A stretch of 64,000 bases of DNA from Fermentimonas sp. Its GTDB lineage: Bacteria; Bacteroidota; Bacteroidia; Bacteroidales; Dysgonomonadaceae. This document shows, one piece after another, positions 1 through 8,733 of the stretch. How positions within the stretch are numbered: the first letter of the stretch is position 1; each line of letters starts with the position of its first letter. The translations under genes were made by a program, and so were the position numbers. The notes below the pieces were generated by a model. That model had not been told where the DNA came from and did no database searches. It saw only the letters and a list, made by a program, of their open reading frames with translations. The stretch is taken from contig JADMKP010000008.1 of assembly GCA_015478775.1 (NCBI GenBank), positions 434,076 to 498,075 on the forward strand, read 5' to 3'.

Positions 1-369
1 ACAGTTATTCCAGAAGGTGATGATGTGCATGAGTTGGTAGGATGGGCCTCATTGTCTGCAAAAAGATACAGCGCAGGTGCTACTTATCTGACTCACAATA
101 AGAAGTATCGTTTAGATGCTCGTTTATTAGGTGGACCAAGAGCAATTATTGTTTCTAACGAATATGATAAGGTGTTTCCAATGGATATCTTTCCAGAGCA
201 GCTAATAAAAGCAACTATTGCTTTCAATATTGATAAAATGGAACAGCTTGGTATATATGAAGTAGCTCCGGAAGATTTTGCTCTCTGTGAATTTGTGGAT
301 ACTTCTAAACTCGAGATACAACGTATCATTAGAACCGGGTTAGATTTACTTCGCAAGGAAATGGAGTAA
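1..369 (+). CDS. nqrA: NqrA, Na+-translocating NADH:quinone reductase subunit A (3' part only)
   Basis: The reading frame is open from the first base of the window and ends at a TAA at 367-369, so only the last 122 codons are present. The fragment contains the HELVGWAS and LDARLLGGPRA stretches and the FPEQLIKAT segment typical of the NqrA C-terminal region. NqrA is the cytoplasmic subunit implicated in quinone interaction of the six-subunit Na+-pumping complex. It is directly followed by nqrB to nqrF in the canonical order, which makes the identification secure. The start, promoter and N-terminal half lie outside the window. Confidence 0.93.
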   Translation, partial: TVIPEGDDVHELVGWASLSAKRYSAGATYLTHNKKYRLDARLLGGPRAIIVSNEYDKVFPMDIFPEQLIKATIAFNIDKMEQLGIYEVAPEDFALCEFVDTSKLEIQRIIRTGLDLLRKEME

Positions 370-417
370 TTTGTGTGATTACATCAGAATAAATAATAAC
401 ATTTAAATAATATAACT

Positions 418-1644
418 TTGAAAGCGTTAAGAAATTATCTTGATAAGATAAAACCTAATTTCGAAGAGGGGGGAAAGTTTCATTGGCTCTATTCAACATA
501 CGATGCTTTTGAGACATTCCTATTTGTACCTAATACAACTTCGCGATCAGGTGTGCATATTCATGATGCTCGAGACTCTAAACGTACGATGATTATCGTG
601 GTAATTGCACTACTACCAGCACTATTAGTTGGTATGTATAACGTAGGTCTTCAACACTATATGGCTATTGGTCAAGAAGTAAGTATATTAACCAATCTAT
701 TATTTGGTTTACTTGCTATTCTGCCACAATTAATTGTATCTTATGTTGTGGGGCTCGGTATTGAGTTTGCCATAGCACAAGCAAGGAAAGAGGAAGTTGC
801 AGAAGGATTCCTGGTTTCGGGAATATTGATTCCAATGATTTTACCAATCGATACTCCATTATGGATGATTGCCGTAGCAACAGCTTTTGCAGTTATTTTT
901 GCAAAGGAGGTATTTGGCGGAACTGGCTATAATGTGTTTAATGTGGCTTTAGTAGCACGTGCATTCCTATTCTTTTCTTACCCATCTAAAATGTCTGGAG
1001 ATCAGGTATGGGTTCGCACCGGTGAGACTTTTGGAATGGGTGCAGGCCAAGTGATTGATGGTTACTCAGGTGCAACACCCCTTGGGCAGATGGGTGTTGC
1101 TGAAGCATCTAACTTCAGCGAAGTAACATTTACCGGAATTACAGGTCAAACTCTTTCGATAAGCGATATGTTCTTTGGATTTATTCCAGGTTCTATTGGT
1201 GAAGTATCTACATTTGCAATATTAATTGGAGCTATAATTCTTATTGTTACAGGTGTAGGAAGCTGGAAAACTATGCTTTCGGTGTTTCTAGGAGGAATAT
1301 TTACAGTATTGTTAATAAATATATTTGCACAAAACGCTATAATGGAGATGCCTCCATTGTATCATTTAATTCTTGGTGGATTTGCATTTGGTGCCGTATT
1401 TATGGCAACCGACCCTGTAACTGCTGCAAGAACAGAGAAAGGTAAGTGGATATATGGATTCCTAATAGGTTTAATGGCAGTAACAATTAGAGTCTTCAAC
1501 CCGGGTTACCCCGAAGGTATGATGCTTGCAATTTTGTTTATGAACGCATTTGCACCTCTAATTGATTTCTACGTGGTGGACGCAAACATTAAACGTCGTT
1601 TAAAACGTGCTGTTGCTCCCACAACAACTAACAATAATAAATAA
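418..1644 (+). CDS. nqrB: NqrB, membrane subunit of Na+-NQR with covalent FMN site
   Basis: A 408-residue polytopic membrane protein. The SGAT motif at residues 217-220 supplies the threonine (T220) to which FMN is attached by a phosphoester bond in NqrB proteins. NqrB carries part of the Na+ path and also binds riboflavin. The start is a TTG codon: no in-frame ATG occurs upstream, and the next Met (residue 58) would delete the conserved cytoplasmic N-terminus beginning MKALRNYLDKIKP, which is typical of Bacteroidota NqrB. It follows nqrA after 48 bp and precedes nqrC by 8 bp, in one operon. The family is close to RnfD, but the NqrA and NqrF neighbours separate it from Rnf. Confidence 0.97.
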   Translation: MKALRNYLDKIKPNFEEGGKFHWLYSTYDAFETFLFVPNTTSRSGVHIHDARDSKRTMIIVVIALLPALLVGMYNVGLQHYMAIGQEVSILTNLLFGLLAILPQLIVSYVVGLGIEFAIAQARKEEVAEGFLVSGILIPMILPIDTPLWMIAVATAFAVIFAKEVFGGTGYNVFNVALVARAFLFFSYPSKMSGDQVWVRTGETFGMGAGQVIDGYSGATPLGQMGVAEASNFSEVTFTGITGQTLSISDMFFGFIPGSIGEVSTFAILIGAIILIVTGVGSWKTMLSVFLGGIFTVLLINIFAQNAIMEMPPLYHLILGGFAFGAVFMATDPVTAARTEKGKWIYGFLIGLMAVTIRVFNPGYPEGMMLAILFMNAFAPLIDFYVVDANIKRRLKRAVAPTTTNNNK

Positions 1645-1652
1645 GTAGATAT

Positions 1653-2357
1653 ATGAACAGAGAAAGTAATACTTATACAATTATATATTCAGTTGTAATG
1701 GTTATCCTTGTGGCACTGGGACTGTCTTTTACACACCAGTCACTACTTGATAAACAAATCGCTAATGAAAATATCGATAAGATGCAGCAACTGCTACGTA
1801 CACTCAATATTGAGGCTAATGTGGATGAAGCACAGAGTGCATACAATGAGCTAATTACAGATGCTTATCTTATCACAAATAGTGGAGAAAAGATTAATGG
1901 GACAGATGGTAAAACTCCCGAAGATCCAGCTTTTTCTACTGAGTTGAGCGATACTACTGCTCAGGGACTTCCTGTTTACGAAGTTTCTATTGAGGGTAAA
2001 AAGGTATATATCCTTCCTATGAGTGGAACAGGTTTATGGGGCAGCATTTGGGGTTACCTTGCAGTAGAAGAGGATGGAAGCACAATTTATGGTGCCGACT
2101 TTGGTCATGCTGGTGAGACTCCGGGACTTGGAGCTGAAATAGCTGAAAGATCTTTTGGCCTTCAGTTTGAAGGAAAAGAATTAATCAAAGAAGGTACATT
2201 CCGTTCTATTGCTGTAGTAAAGCCAGGTCATTCAGACTCTCGCCGCGACTATATAGATGGAATCTCAGGAGGTACAATCACTAGTCAGGGCGTTGACAAA
2301 ATGCTGCTCAACAGTGTAAGAAAGTATGAAAGTTTTTTGATGAAATTGAATAGTTAA
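1653..2357 (+). CDS. nqrC: NqrC, FMN-binding subunit of Na+-NQR
   Basis: A 234-residue protein with one N-terminal membrane helix (about residues 9-27) and a periplasmic FMN-binding domain. The attachment motif reads SGGT at residues 205-208, so T208 is the expected flavinylated residue; many homologues have SGAT at this place. Flavinylation of this family needs ApbE, which is not in the window. NqrC passes electrons toward NqrB during NADH oxidation coupled to Na+ export. It lies 8 bp after nqrB and 3 bp before nqrD, consistent with cotranscription and translational coupling. Confidence 0.96.
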   Translation: MNRESNTYTIIYSVVMVILVALGLSFTHQSLLDKQIANENIDKMQQLLRTLNIEANVDEAQSAYNELITDAYLITNSGEKINGTDGKTPEDPAFSTELSDTTAQGLPVYEVSIEGKKVYILPMSGTGLWGSIWGYLAVEEDGSTIYGADFGHAGETPGLGAEIAERSFGLQFEGKELIKEGTFRSIAVVKPGHSDSRRDYIDGISGGTITSQGVDKMLLNSVRKYESFLMKLNS

Positions 2358-2360
2358 GAT

Positions 2361-2996
2361 ATGGCATTATTATCTGGTAAAACAAAAGCGGTATTATTAG
2401 GTCCGCTTAATAAAAATAACCCGGTGCTTGTGCAGGTACTTGGTATTTGTTCAGCATTAGCAGTTACTTCTAAGCTTGAACCATCATTAGTTATGGCAAT
2501 TGCAGTTACATTAGTTACTGCTTTTAGCAACGTAATAATTTCATCGTTAAGGAAATCTATTCCTAATCGAATTAGAATAATAGTTCAACTTGTTGTTGTT
2601 GCTTCTTTAGTAACTATCGTAAGTGAGATTTTGAAGGCATATGCATACGATGTAAACAAACAATTATCAGTTTTCGTAGGATTGATTGTAACAAACTGTA
2701 TTCTTATGGGACGTCTAGAAGCATTTGCTCTTGGAAACGGCCCATGGCCATCATTTCTTGATGGTATCGGCAATGGTTTAGGATATGGATGGATTCTTAT
2801 AGTCACTGGGTTTTTTAGAGAATTATTAGGCTCTGGTGAACTAATGGGTTATCAAGTTATTCCTCAATCCTTCTACGATGCAGGCTATGAAAATAACGGG
2901 CTCATGATGCTTGCCCCTATGGCTATACTGATAGTTGCATGTATTATTTGGATACATAGATCTAAGAATAGGGATCTGCAAGAAGAAACCAATTAA
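2361..2996 (+). CDS. nqrD: NqrD, membrane subunit of Na+-NQR
   Basis: A 211-residue, strongly hydrophobic protein with about six predicted membrane helices. Family-typical stretches include NCILMGRLEAFA and the following conserved glycine-rich GPWPSFLDGIGNGLGYG region. In Na+-NQR, NqrD and NqrE form a pseudo-symmetric pair that binds an intramembrane iron-sulfur centre through conserved cysteines. A cysteine in the NCILMGR segment is present here. It starts 3 bp after nqrC. Rnf homologues (RnfE) are similar, but the operon order decides in favour of NqrD. Confidence 0.96.
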   Translation: MALLSGKTKAVLLGPLNKNNPVLVQVLGICSALAVTSKLEPSLVMAIAVTLVTAFSNVIISSLRKSIPNRIRIIVQLVVVASLVTIVSEILKAYAYDVNKQLSVFVGLIVTNCILMGRLEAFALGNGPWPSFLDGIGNGLGYGWILIVTGFFRELLGSGELMGYQVIPQSFYDAGYENNGLMMLAPMAILIVACIIWIHRSKNRDLQEETN

Positions 2997-3022
2997 TTAA
3001 CAGTAAATAAACATATATATAT

Positions 3023-3637
3023 ATGGATGCAATTAGTCTAATTGTAAGATCGATATTTGTCGATAATATGATTTTCGCATACTTCCTCGGAATGTGTTCA
3101 TTCTTGGCAGTATCGAGAAACGTCAAAACAGCACTAGGTTTAGGTATAGCAGTTACTTTAGTACTTGTTATTACACTTCCTGTGAACTATTTACTGGAGA
3201 ACCAAGTGTTGAAAACAGGAGCTCTTTCTTGGATTGGTCCTCAATTTGCAAATGTAGATTTAAGCGTGTTTAGCCTTCTTATCTTTATAGCTATTATTGC
3301 TGCAATGGTTCAACTTGTGGAGATGGTGATTGAGCGATTTAGTCCTACCCTATATTCATCATTAGGAATTTTCTTACCTCTTATTGCAGTAAACTGTGCT
3401 ATCCTCGGGGGATCATTATTTATGCAGCAACGCGAATTTGCTAATATAGGAATGGCTACAGCTTATGGCTTTGGATCTGGTATTGGTTGGATTCTTGCAA
3501 TAGTTGGTATGGCTGCTATCAGAGAGAAACTAGAATACTCTAATGTCCCTAAACCTCTTAAAGGTCTTGGTATCACATTTGTTGTCACAGCATTGATGGC
3601 ATTAGGTTTTATGAGTTTCTCAGGAATCAACATTTAA
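3023..3637 (+). CDS. nqrE: NqrE, membrane subunit of Na+-NQR
   Basis: A 204-residue polytopic membrane protein paralogous to NqrD. It has the conserved [16 protein letters not shown] near the N-terminus and [12 protein letters not shown] in the second half. The cysteines in these two stretches correspond to those that help hold the iron-sulfur centre shared with NqrD. It sits 26 bp after nqrD and 24 bp before nqrF. Length and motif placement match full-length family members, and nothing indicates truncation. Confidence 0.96.
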   Translation: MDAISLIVRSIFVDNMIFAYFLGMCSFLAVSRNVKTALGLGIAVTLVLVITLPVNYLLENQVLKTGALSWIGPQFANVDLSVFSLLIFIAIIAAMVQLVEMVIERFSPTLYSSLGIFLPLIAVNCAILGGSLFMQQREFANIGMATAYGFGSGIGWILAIVGMAAIREKLEYSNVPKPLKGLGITFVVTALMALGFMSFSGINI

Positions 3638-3661
3638 CACAAAAAAAAAGTATATACAGGT

Positions 3662-4942
3662 ATGAACGTACTATTAAATGCGGGTGGGTTAACAATATGG
3701 GCAAGTGTCATTGTGTTTTTAATAATTATACTGATTCTTGTAATTGTAATTTTAGTAGCTAAAGATAAATTACTACCATCAGGTAATGTTAAGATTAATA
3801 TCAACGACGATAAAGATAAAGAACTTGAGGTTGCACAAGGAGGTACTTTACTGAATACTTTGCAAGTAAATGATATATATCTATCATCAGCTTGCGGTGG
3901 AAAAGGAACTTGTGGAGAGTGTCGCTGTAGAGTTCCTGAAGGTGGTGGTGAAATACTACCGACTGAAAAAGGACACTTCACTCGCAAGGAACAACTTAAC
4001 TATTGGAGATTGAGTTGTCAGGTGAAAGTAAAGGAAGATATGAAGGTTGTTGTACCAGATGAAATATTTGGTATTAAAGAGTGGGAGTGTGAGGTGATTT
4101 CAAATAAAAATGTTGCTTCATTTATCAAAGAGTTTGTAGTGAAACTGCCAGAAAGCGAAACAATCGATTTCAAACCTGGATCATACAGTCAAATTAGAGT
4201 TCCCAAATTTGAAGCCATTAAGTTTAAAGACTTTGATATAGATGAGAAATACAGGTCAGAATGGGATAAATTTCAAATGTGGGATCTTGTTTGTAAGAAT
4301 GAAGAAGATACATCTCGTGCCTACTCCATGGCGAACTTCCCTGCAGAGGGGAATATTATTACACTAAACGTACGTGTAGCAACTCCTCCGTTCGATAGGG
4401 CAAAAAATACTTGGATGAATGTTAATCCTGGTATCGTATCATCTTATATATTCAACTTGAAGCCAGGCGATAAAGTAATGATATCAGGCCCCTTTGGTGA
4501 ATTCCATCCTATATTAGACAGTAAACGCGAGATGCTTTGGATTGGTGGTGGTGCTGGTATGGCTCCATTACGCTCTCAGATAATGCACTTAACTAAAACA
4601 CTTGAGATTTCAGACAGAAAAATGTCATACTTCTATGGTGCGAGAGCATTAATTGAAGCATTCTATCTCGAGGACTTCTATGAGCTTGAGAGAAGGTTCC
4701 CTAATTTCTCATTCCACTTGGCACTCGACAAGCCAGATCCTAAAGCTGATGAGGCAGGTGTGAAATATACTCCAGGATTCGTTCACCAGGTAATTCATGA
4801 TACTTATTTAAAAGATCATGACTCTCCCGAAGATATTGAGTACTACATGTGTGGACCTGGCCCTATGGCTAATGCAGCTCAACGTATGCTTGATAGTCTT
4901 GGAGTTCCTCCAGAAATGATTATGTTTGACGACTTCGGTTAA
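3662..4942 (+). CDS. nqrF: NqrF, NADH dehydrogenase subunit with 2Fe-2S and FAD
   Basis: A 426-residue protein with three parts: an N-terminal membrane anchor (about residues 12-33), a plant-type ferredoxin domain with cysteines C78, C84, C87 and C119 (spacing 6/3/32 as in known NqrF), and a ferredoxin-NADP reductase-like module. The reductase part has the FAD motif RAYSMAN and the NADH-binding GGGAGMAPLRS stretch, and ends with an aromatic/acidic tail (MFDDFG). It is the electron entry point of the complex, oxidising NADH at the cytoplasmic face. It is the last gene of the nqr operon and is followed by a strong bidirectional terminator. Confidence 0.97.
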   Translation: MNVLLNAGGLTIWASVIVFLIIILILVIVILVAKDKLLPSGNVKININDDKDKELEVAQGGTLLNTLQVNDIYLSSACGGKGTCGECRCRVPEGGGEILPTEKGHFTRKEQLNYWRLSCQVKVKEDMKVVVPDEIFGIKEWECEVISNKNVASFIKEFVVKLPESETIDFKPGSYSQIRVPKFEAIKFKDFDIDEKYRSEWDKFQMWDLVCKNEEDTSRAYSMANFPAEGNIITLNVRVATPPFDRAKNTWMNVNPGIVSSYIFNLKPGDKVMISGPFGEFHPILDSKREMLWIGGGAGMAPLRSQIMHLTKTLEISDRKMSYFYGARALIEAFYLEDFYELERRFPNFSFHLALDKPDPKADEAGVKYTPGFVHQVIHDTYLKDHDSPEDIEYYMCGPGPMANAAQRMLDSLGVPPEMIMFDDFG

Positions 4943-4964
4943 TACATTAACCACTAGCATAAAA

Positions 4965-5005
4965 TAAAAAAACATCCTTTCTGTCATATGGAAGGATGTT
5001 TTTTA
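4965..5005. terminator. bidirectional intrinsic terminator between nqrF and the pab genes
   Basis: A run of A, the arm AACATCCTT (4971-4979), a 12-nt loop and the matching arm AAGGATGTT (4992-5000) followed by T residues. The A run makes it work on the minus strand too, so it can end both the nqr transcript and the convergent pabB-pabC-like transcript. Confidence 0.85.
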
Positions 5006-5039
5006 TGTCGTAATGTTGGTCGTTAACAACACTAAGCTT

Positions 5040-5627
5040 CTACTCAAAAATCTGCTCTACCGGCAGTGAAATATGGTCTTCAATATCCAATAGGGCATTA
5101 ATCAGCCATACACGATCATATTGTTTAAAAGTATCTACACTAATTTCTTTTTCTTTTATTACCTTGTTTGCAAGAAGTTTTTGCCTTTTAGTGCCATTCA
5201 GCAACGGGAAGTTAGGAGTAAAAAATTCATTATCTTTCCTAAATACCACATTACTATAAGATGTATCTGTAATTAAGCCATTGCGTAAAATTAATACATC
5301 GTCACATCCATCCCTAAATTTTTGTAAATCATCCATTACCTTACGATTTGAAAATTTAAAAGAGTAATCGGGAAAGGTCTTTATTAATTTGAGCGATTTA
5401 ATACTTCTTGGAATATACTTTTCAAATTCTACCGATAATATATCATAATGGTAACATACTCTGCATTTAACTTTCGAGTCGCGCAATCCATCAGTCAATA
5501 GACCCTCAATATTTGGTAATTCAGGTGCAATAAACCTAAAATAAGATGCTGTCTCTTGCATTCTTCTTTTATGATTATCAATATTCTGAATTTTACCCTT
5601 TAGTATGCATATTGTTTCTAAAAACAT
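5040..5627 (-). CDS. pabC: class IV aminotransferase, probable aminodeoxychorismate lyase
   Basis: A 195-residue fold-type IV PLP enzyme, short compared with typical PabC or BCAT proteins (about 270-300). Features include FSNRKVMDDL with the lysine just before it as likely PLP Schiff base (SFKFSNR), the DTSYSNVVF segment and the NGTKRQKLL phosphate-binding region. Adjacency to pabB (30 bp apart, same strand) indicates a role in p-aminobenzoate synthesis: removing pyruvate from 4-amino-4-deoxychorismate on the way to folate. Identification as a lyase rather than an amino acid aminotransferase rests mainly on context. The glutamine amidotransferase partner PabA is not in the window. Confidence 0.75.
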   Translation of the reverse strand: MFLETICILKGKIQNIDNHKRRMQETASYFRFIAPELPNIEGLLTDGLRDSKVKCRVCYHYDILSVEFEKYIPRSIKSLKLIKTFPDYSFKFSNRKVMDDLQKFRDGCDDVLILRNGLITDTSYSNVVFRKDNEFFTPNFPLLNGTKRQKLLANKVIKEKEISVDTFKQYDRVWLINALLDIEDHISLPVEQIFE

Positions 5628-5657
5628 ATTTCATATTGTTAAGTTGCAATTAAATAT

Positions 5658-6740
5658 TTAAAATGGTAGATATACCTTTTGTAGCATCTCTTGATACTCC
5701 TTTTCGGCATTGCTCATTGCAGTAATCCCACCTCCACTTCTAAAGTAAAATTTGCCGTTCTCCTTTCCAATATACCTAATTAATACAAACGAATTAAGCG
5801 AATTACCATCAAAATAACCCGCAACTCCTGTATAATAACCTCTTGCTTGTTGTTCCGCATTGCGTATAATATCTAGTGTTGCATTCTTAGGTGCTCCCGA
5901 AACAGAACCAGCAGGCAGTAATTTAAATATGATAGTACCAATCTCATCCAAATATGCATCACCAAGATCGCCCTCAATCTCAGAGCTTAGATGAAGTAGG
6001 TTTTTGCGGTTATTTTTTATTTTATCTATGTACCTGAATTTTTTCACAATTACATTTTTTGATACTCTCGAGAGATCATTGCGTAGCAGATCAACAATAG
6101 TATTATGCTCAGCTTTCTCTTTTTCATCATTCAATATCATTTGTACAGCATCTTTAATATCTGCTTCAATAGTACCCTTCATTGGGTAGGTCGATATCTT
6201 CCCATCGTAAATCTTAACAAAACATTCAGGTGAGAAGCAAACAAATTTATTAGGTACGTAAAGTTTGTATGAAGATGTACTACTGACAAATATATCCTTT
6301 AAAGACATTGTAGTTTTAATAGGTGTTTTAATAGTAAGGTTAGTAAGAAATGAATCACCTCTCCTTAATCCCTCCATAACAATATCAAATCGTTTTTTAT
6401 ACTGTAAATATTCTTCAGGAAATATGTCAAACTTATAATTCTTATCGTAATAATTAACAACAGATTCTTCGGAAAATGAATTGTAGCTTTGTTTATCGAC
6501 CTCAGATTGTCTGAAAAGTAAATTATTATTCTGTTTATTAACATCAGTATCCTCCGGAAAAGATTGATTAGAGTTGTAATTTCCAATACCTTCAACTTCA
6601 AAGAGAATCTCATCATGAAGCATTGGGTTTTCTATAAAAAACCCCTCTTCCATTTCAAAATCTAAACCAAAAAGAAATGGAACTCTTTCTACTCCAGCTC
6701 TATTCATCATAGATTCAATTTCACTACATTTATATATCAT
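5658..6740 (-). CDS. pabB: aminodeoxychorismate synthase component I
   Basis: A 360-residue chorismate-binding enzyme. The catalytic C-terminal half has YPMKGT, whose lysine corresponds to the covalent-intermediate lysine of PabB (PIKGT in E. coli; anthranilate synthases have PIAGT), then TIVDLLRNDLSRV and LLPAGSVSGAPK. It adds ammonia to chorismate to give 4-amino-4-deoxychorismate. Residues about 55-100 form an Asn/Ser/Glu-rich insertion containing three degenerate repeats (separate entry), probably a surface loop. The start ATG at 6738-6740 gives a short N-terminus compared with E. coli PabB, common in the compact Bacteroidota form. It forms a two-gene unit with the downstream aminotransferase. 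Confidence 0.88.
   Translation of the reverse strand: MIYKCSEIESMMNRAGVERVPFLFGLDFEMEEGFFIENPMLHDEILFEVEGIGNYNSNQSFPEDTDVNKQNNNLLFRQSEVDKQSYNSFSEESVVNYYDKNYKFDIFPEEYLQYKKRFDIVMEGLRRGDSFLTNLTIKTPIKTTMSLKDIFVSSTSSYKLYVPNKFVCFSPECFVKIYDGKISTYPMKGTIEADIKDAVQMILNDEKEKAEHNTIVDLLRNDLSRVSKNVIVKKFRYIDKIKNNRKNLLHLSSEIEGDLGDAYLDEIGTIIFKLLPAGSVSGAPKNATLDIIRNAEQQARGYYTGVAGYFDGNSLNSFVLIRYIGKENGKFYFRSGGGITAMSNAEKEYQEMLQKVYLPF
6441..6564 (-). repeat. three degenerate tandem repeats inside pabB
   Basis: Reading the minus strand, three units of roughly 42-45 nt share the pattern CTTTTC..GA..AT.TG..GTT.ATAA. They encode SFPEDTDVNKQN, LFRQSEVDKQS and SFSEESVVN. The repeats stay in frame and lie in the non-catalytic N-terminal part of PabB. 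Confidence 0.55.
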
Positions 6741-6953
6741 CAGTTTGAATTAAGAAAATAATATTTATTCCAAAATTATAAACAATATGCCATTAAAACT
6801 GTTTTCTAACTTATTAAACAGACATTGTACTTTTATAAATTTCTTTTTTTCAATTTTAAAGTACTGAAGTTAGCATTTCTGTAACAATTCATACAAAAAT
6901 GAGCAGAAGTAATGATAAATCGTAATAAAAAGGAAAGAAATATATTGAAATAT

Positions 6954-6984
6954 TTTGTTAGTAATGTTTTTTACTTTTACTTTG
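6954..6984 (+). promoter_or_regulatory. Bacteroidota-type promoter for the leu/ilv operon
   Basis: A TTTG -33 box (6954-6957) is followed after 19 nt by a -7 box TTACTTTG (6977-6984), close to the family consensus TAnnTTTG. The predicted transcript starts near 6990, some 25 nt before the leader-peptide ATG and about 195 nt before leuA. The same -7 variant occurs before ndk. Confidence 0.65.
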
Positions 6985-7014
6985 CAATCAACGAACAAGA
7001 ATTGCTTTAGTGTT

Positions 7015-7077
7015 ATGAATCACAATATAGATATTCTAGTCATTTCTATTCTACTTCTACAAAACAATAGAGGGTGA
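7015..7077 (+). CDS. leader peptide rich in Ile, Leu and Val (attenuator control peptide)
   Basis: A 20-codon ORF, ATG at 7015 and TGA at 7075-7077, with four Ile, four Leu and one Val codon, seven of the nine between codons 7 and 15 (including three consecutive Leu codons). It sits between a good promoter and an intrinsic terminator placed just before leuA. Ribosome stalling on these codons when charged Leu, Ile or Val tRNA is scarce would signal need for the downstream genes, which make all three amino acids. The peptide itself probably has no function after translation. The composition, position and link to RNA structures make this more than a chance ORF. Translation has not been shown. 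Confidence 0.75.
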   Translation: MNHNIDILVISILLLQNNRG

Positions 7078-7135
7078 GACTGGCATATCAAATTAGAAGA
7101 ATCTAAAAACAAAAATAGCGATAACCTTTCTCACC
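7073..7135 (+). promoter_or_regulatory. antiterminator pairing in the leu/ilv leader
   Basis: Segment GGTGAGA (7073-7079), which contains the leader stop codon, is perfectly complementary to TCTCACC (7129-7135) in the 5' arm of the terminator. The two pairings exclude each other. A ribosome stalled on the Ile/Leu codons leaves 7073-7079 free to form the antiterminator; a ribosome at the stop codon covers it and the terminator forms. A second short pairing, CTTCTA (7054-7059, Leu codons) with TAGAAG (7094-7099), could act as an alternative early hairpin. Confidence 0.65.
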
Positions 7136-7154
7136 AAGTGGGGAAGGTTTTTTT
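7123..7154 (+). terminator. attenuator terminator upstream of leuA
   Basis: A 12-bp stem (7123-7134 with 7138-7149, two G-U pairs) with a 3-nt loop is followed by a T run (to 7154). It lies 31 nt before the leuA ATG, so it ends transcription before the structural genes unless the antiterminator forms. Confidence 0.85.
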
Positions 7155-7185
7155 ATATATAAAAATAGAGTATAAAAATATTACA

Positions 7186-8676
7186 ATGGAACGGATTTAC
7201 GTATTTGATACAACGCTTAGAGATGGCGAGCAGGTGCCGGGATGTCAATTAAACACAATTGAAAAAATTCAGATAGCTCAAGCACTCGAATTGCTGGGAG
7301 TAGATATTATAGAAGCCGGGTTTCCGATATCTAGTCCCGGTGACTTTAATTCGATAATAGAAATTTCCAAAGCGGTTACATGGCCAGTAATATGCGCACT
7401 GACAAGAGCTGTTGAAAAAGATATTGAAGTGGCAGCCGAAGCGCTTAAATACGCCAAACGTAAACGTATTCACACCGGAATTGGCACTTCCGATTTTCAT
7501 ATTAGGCATAAATTCAACTCCACTCGTGAACAAATTATTGAACGAGCAGTTAAAGCTGTAACATATGCACGTAATTTTGTAGATGATGTTGAGTTTTATG
7601 CCGAGGATGCAGGAAGAACAGATAACGAATATCTTGCCCAAGTGGTACAAGCAGTAGTAAATGCCGGGGCAACAGTGATTAATATCCCCGATACAACAGG
7701 TTATTGTTTCCCCGACGATTATGGCGCAAAGATTAATTATCTAGCAAATAACGTAAATCTAAAAGGTACTATACTTGCAACCCACTGCCATCAAGATTTA
7801 GGTATGGCAACAGCCAACACAATATCAGGTGTAATTAATGGAGCACGTCAGGTTGAAGTTACCATTAACGGTATAGGTGAACGTGCAGGAAATACATCAC
7901 TCGAAGAAGTTGTAATGGCACTAAAAAGTCACAAAGATAGAGGTTTTGATACAAATATTAATACACAACATATATATTCAACCAGTCGCATGGTTTCCAG
8001 CTTAATGAACATGCCGGTGCAGCCCAATAAGGCAATTGTTGGAAGAAACGCATTTGCTCATTCGTCTGGAATACATCAAGATGGTGTTCTTAAAAATGTT
8101 GAAACGTACGAAATTATCGACCCCAAAGATGTAGGTATAGATGATAATGCAATAGTGTTAACAGCCAGAAGCGGACGGGCTGCATTAAATAATCATTTAG
8201 AGCGATTAGGGGTGAAGCTAGATTCATTTGAACTTGATAAAGTTTATCAGAAATTCCTCGAACTTGCCGATCAAAAGAAGAGCATAAATGACGACGATAT
8301 CCTTATACTTGTGGGTAAAGAAGGTAGGTTAAATCGAATAACAATAGACTTCCTACAGGTGGTATGTGGCATAGGTGTTAGAGATGTTGCAAGTATTGGT
8401 CTTAATATTGCTGGCGAACATTTCGAGGCAACGGCAACAGGCAATGGCCCCGTAGACGCTGCTATTAGAGCAGTAAAAAATATCATACGCCGTGAGATGA
8501 AGATTCAAGAATTCCTGATTCAGGCAATTGATCATGGCAGCGACGATATTGGTAAAGTACATATGCAAGTTGAATATAACGGTAATCATTACTACGGTTT
8601 TTCTGCAAATACCGATATAGTAGCAGCGTCTGTAGAGGCTTACATAGATGCAGTAAACAAGTTCGTAGATAACTAA
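7186..8676 (+). CDS. leuA: 2-isopropylmalate synthase
   Basis: A 497-residue enzyme that condenses acetyl-CoA with 2-oxoisovalerate, the first committed step of leucine synthesis. The DRE-TIM catalytic domain begins [14 protein letters not shown], and has the metal site THCHQDLG and [13 protein letters not shown]. The C-terminal third is the LeuA regulatory domain where leucine binds, with the conserved GNGPVDAA. The ATG at 7186 is chosen because an upstream in-frame GTG at 7138 lies inside the attenuator hairpin and the family N-terminus begins right at [14 protein letters not shown]. It is the first structural gene of the operon. Confidence 0.96.
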   Translation: MERIYVFDTTLRDGEQVPGCQLNTIEKIQIAQALELLGVDIIEAGFPISSPGDFNSIIEISKAVTWPVICALTRAVEKDIEVAAEALKYAKRKRIHTGIGTSDFHIRHKFNSTREQIIERAVKAVTYARNFVDDVEFYAEDAGRTDNEYLAQVVQAVVNAGATVINIPDTTGYCFPDDYGAKINYLANNVNLKGTILATHCHQDLGMATANTISGVINGARQVEVTINGIGERAGNTSLEEVVMALKSHKDRGFDTNINTQHIYSTSRMVSSLMNMPVQPNKAIVGRNAFAHSSGIHQDGVLKNVETYEIIDPKDVGIDDNAIVLTARSGRAALNNHLERLGVKLDSFELDKVYQKFLELADQKKSINDDDILILVGKEGRLNRITIDFLQVVCGIGVRDVASIGLNIAGEHFEATATGNGPVDAAIRAVKNIIRREMKIQEFLIQAIDHGSDDIGKVHMQVEYNGNHYYGFSANTDIVAASVEAYIDAVNKFVDN

Positions 8677-8733
8677 CAGATAATTTAAAAAGCAACAGCA
8701 AATAATAAATCAATTTTTACTAAATATAATTAT

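Noticed and set aside
418-3637. Rnf complex instead of Na+-NQR
   Set aside because: NqrA precedes and NqrF (with its ferredoxin and FAD/NADH domains) follows; rnfB and rnfC types are absent.
7138-7185. In-frame GTG start for leuA at 7138
   Set aside because: It lies in the 3' arm of the attenuator terminator hairpin, and the added residues do not belong to the LeuA N-terminus.
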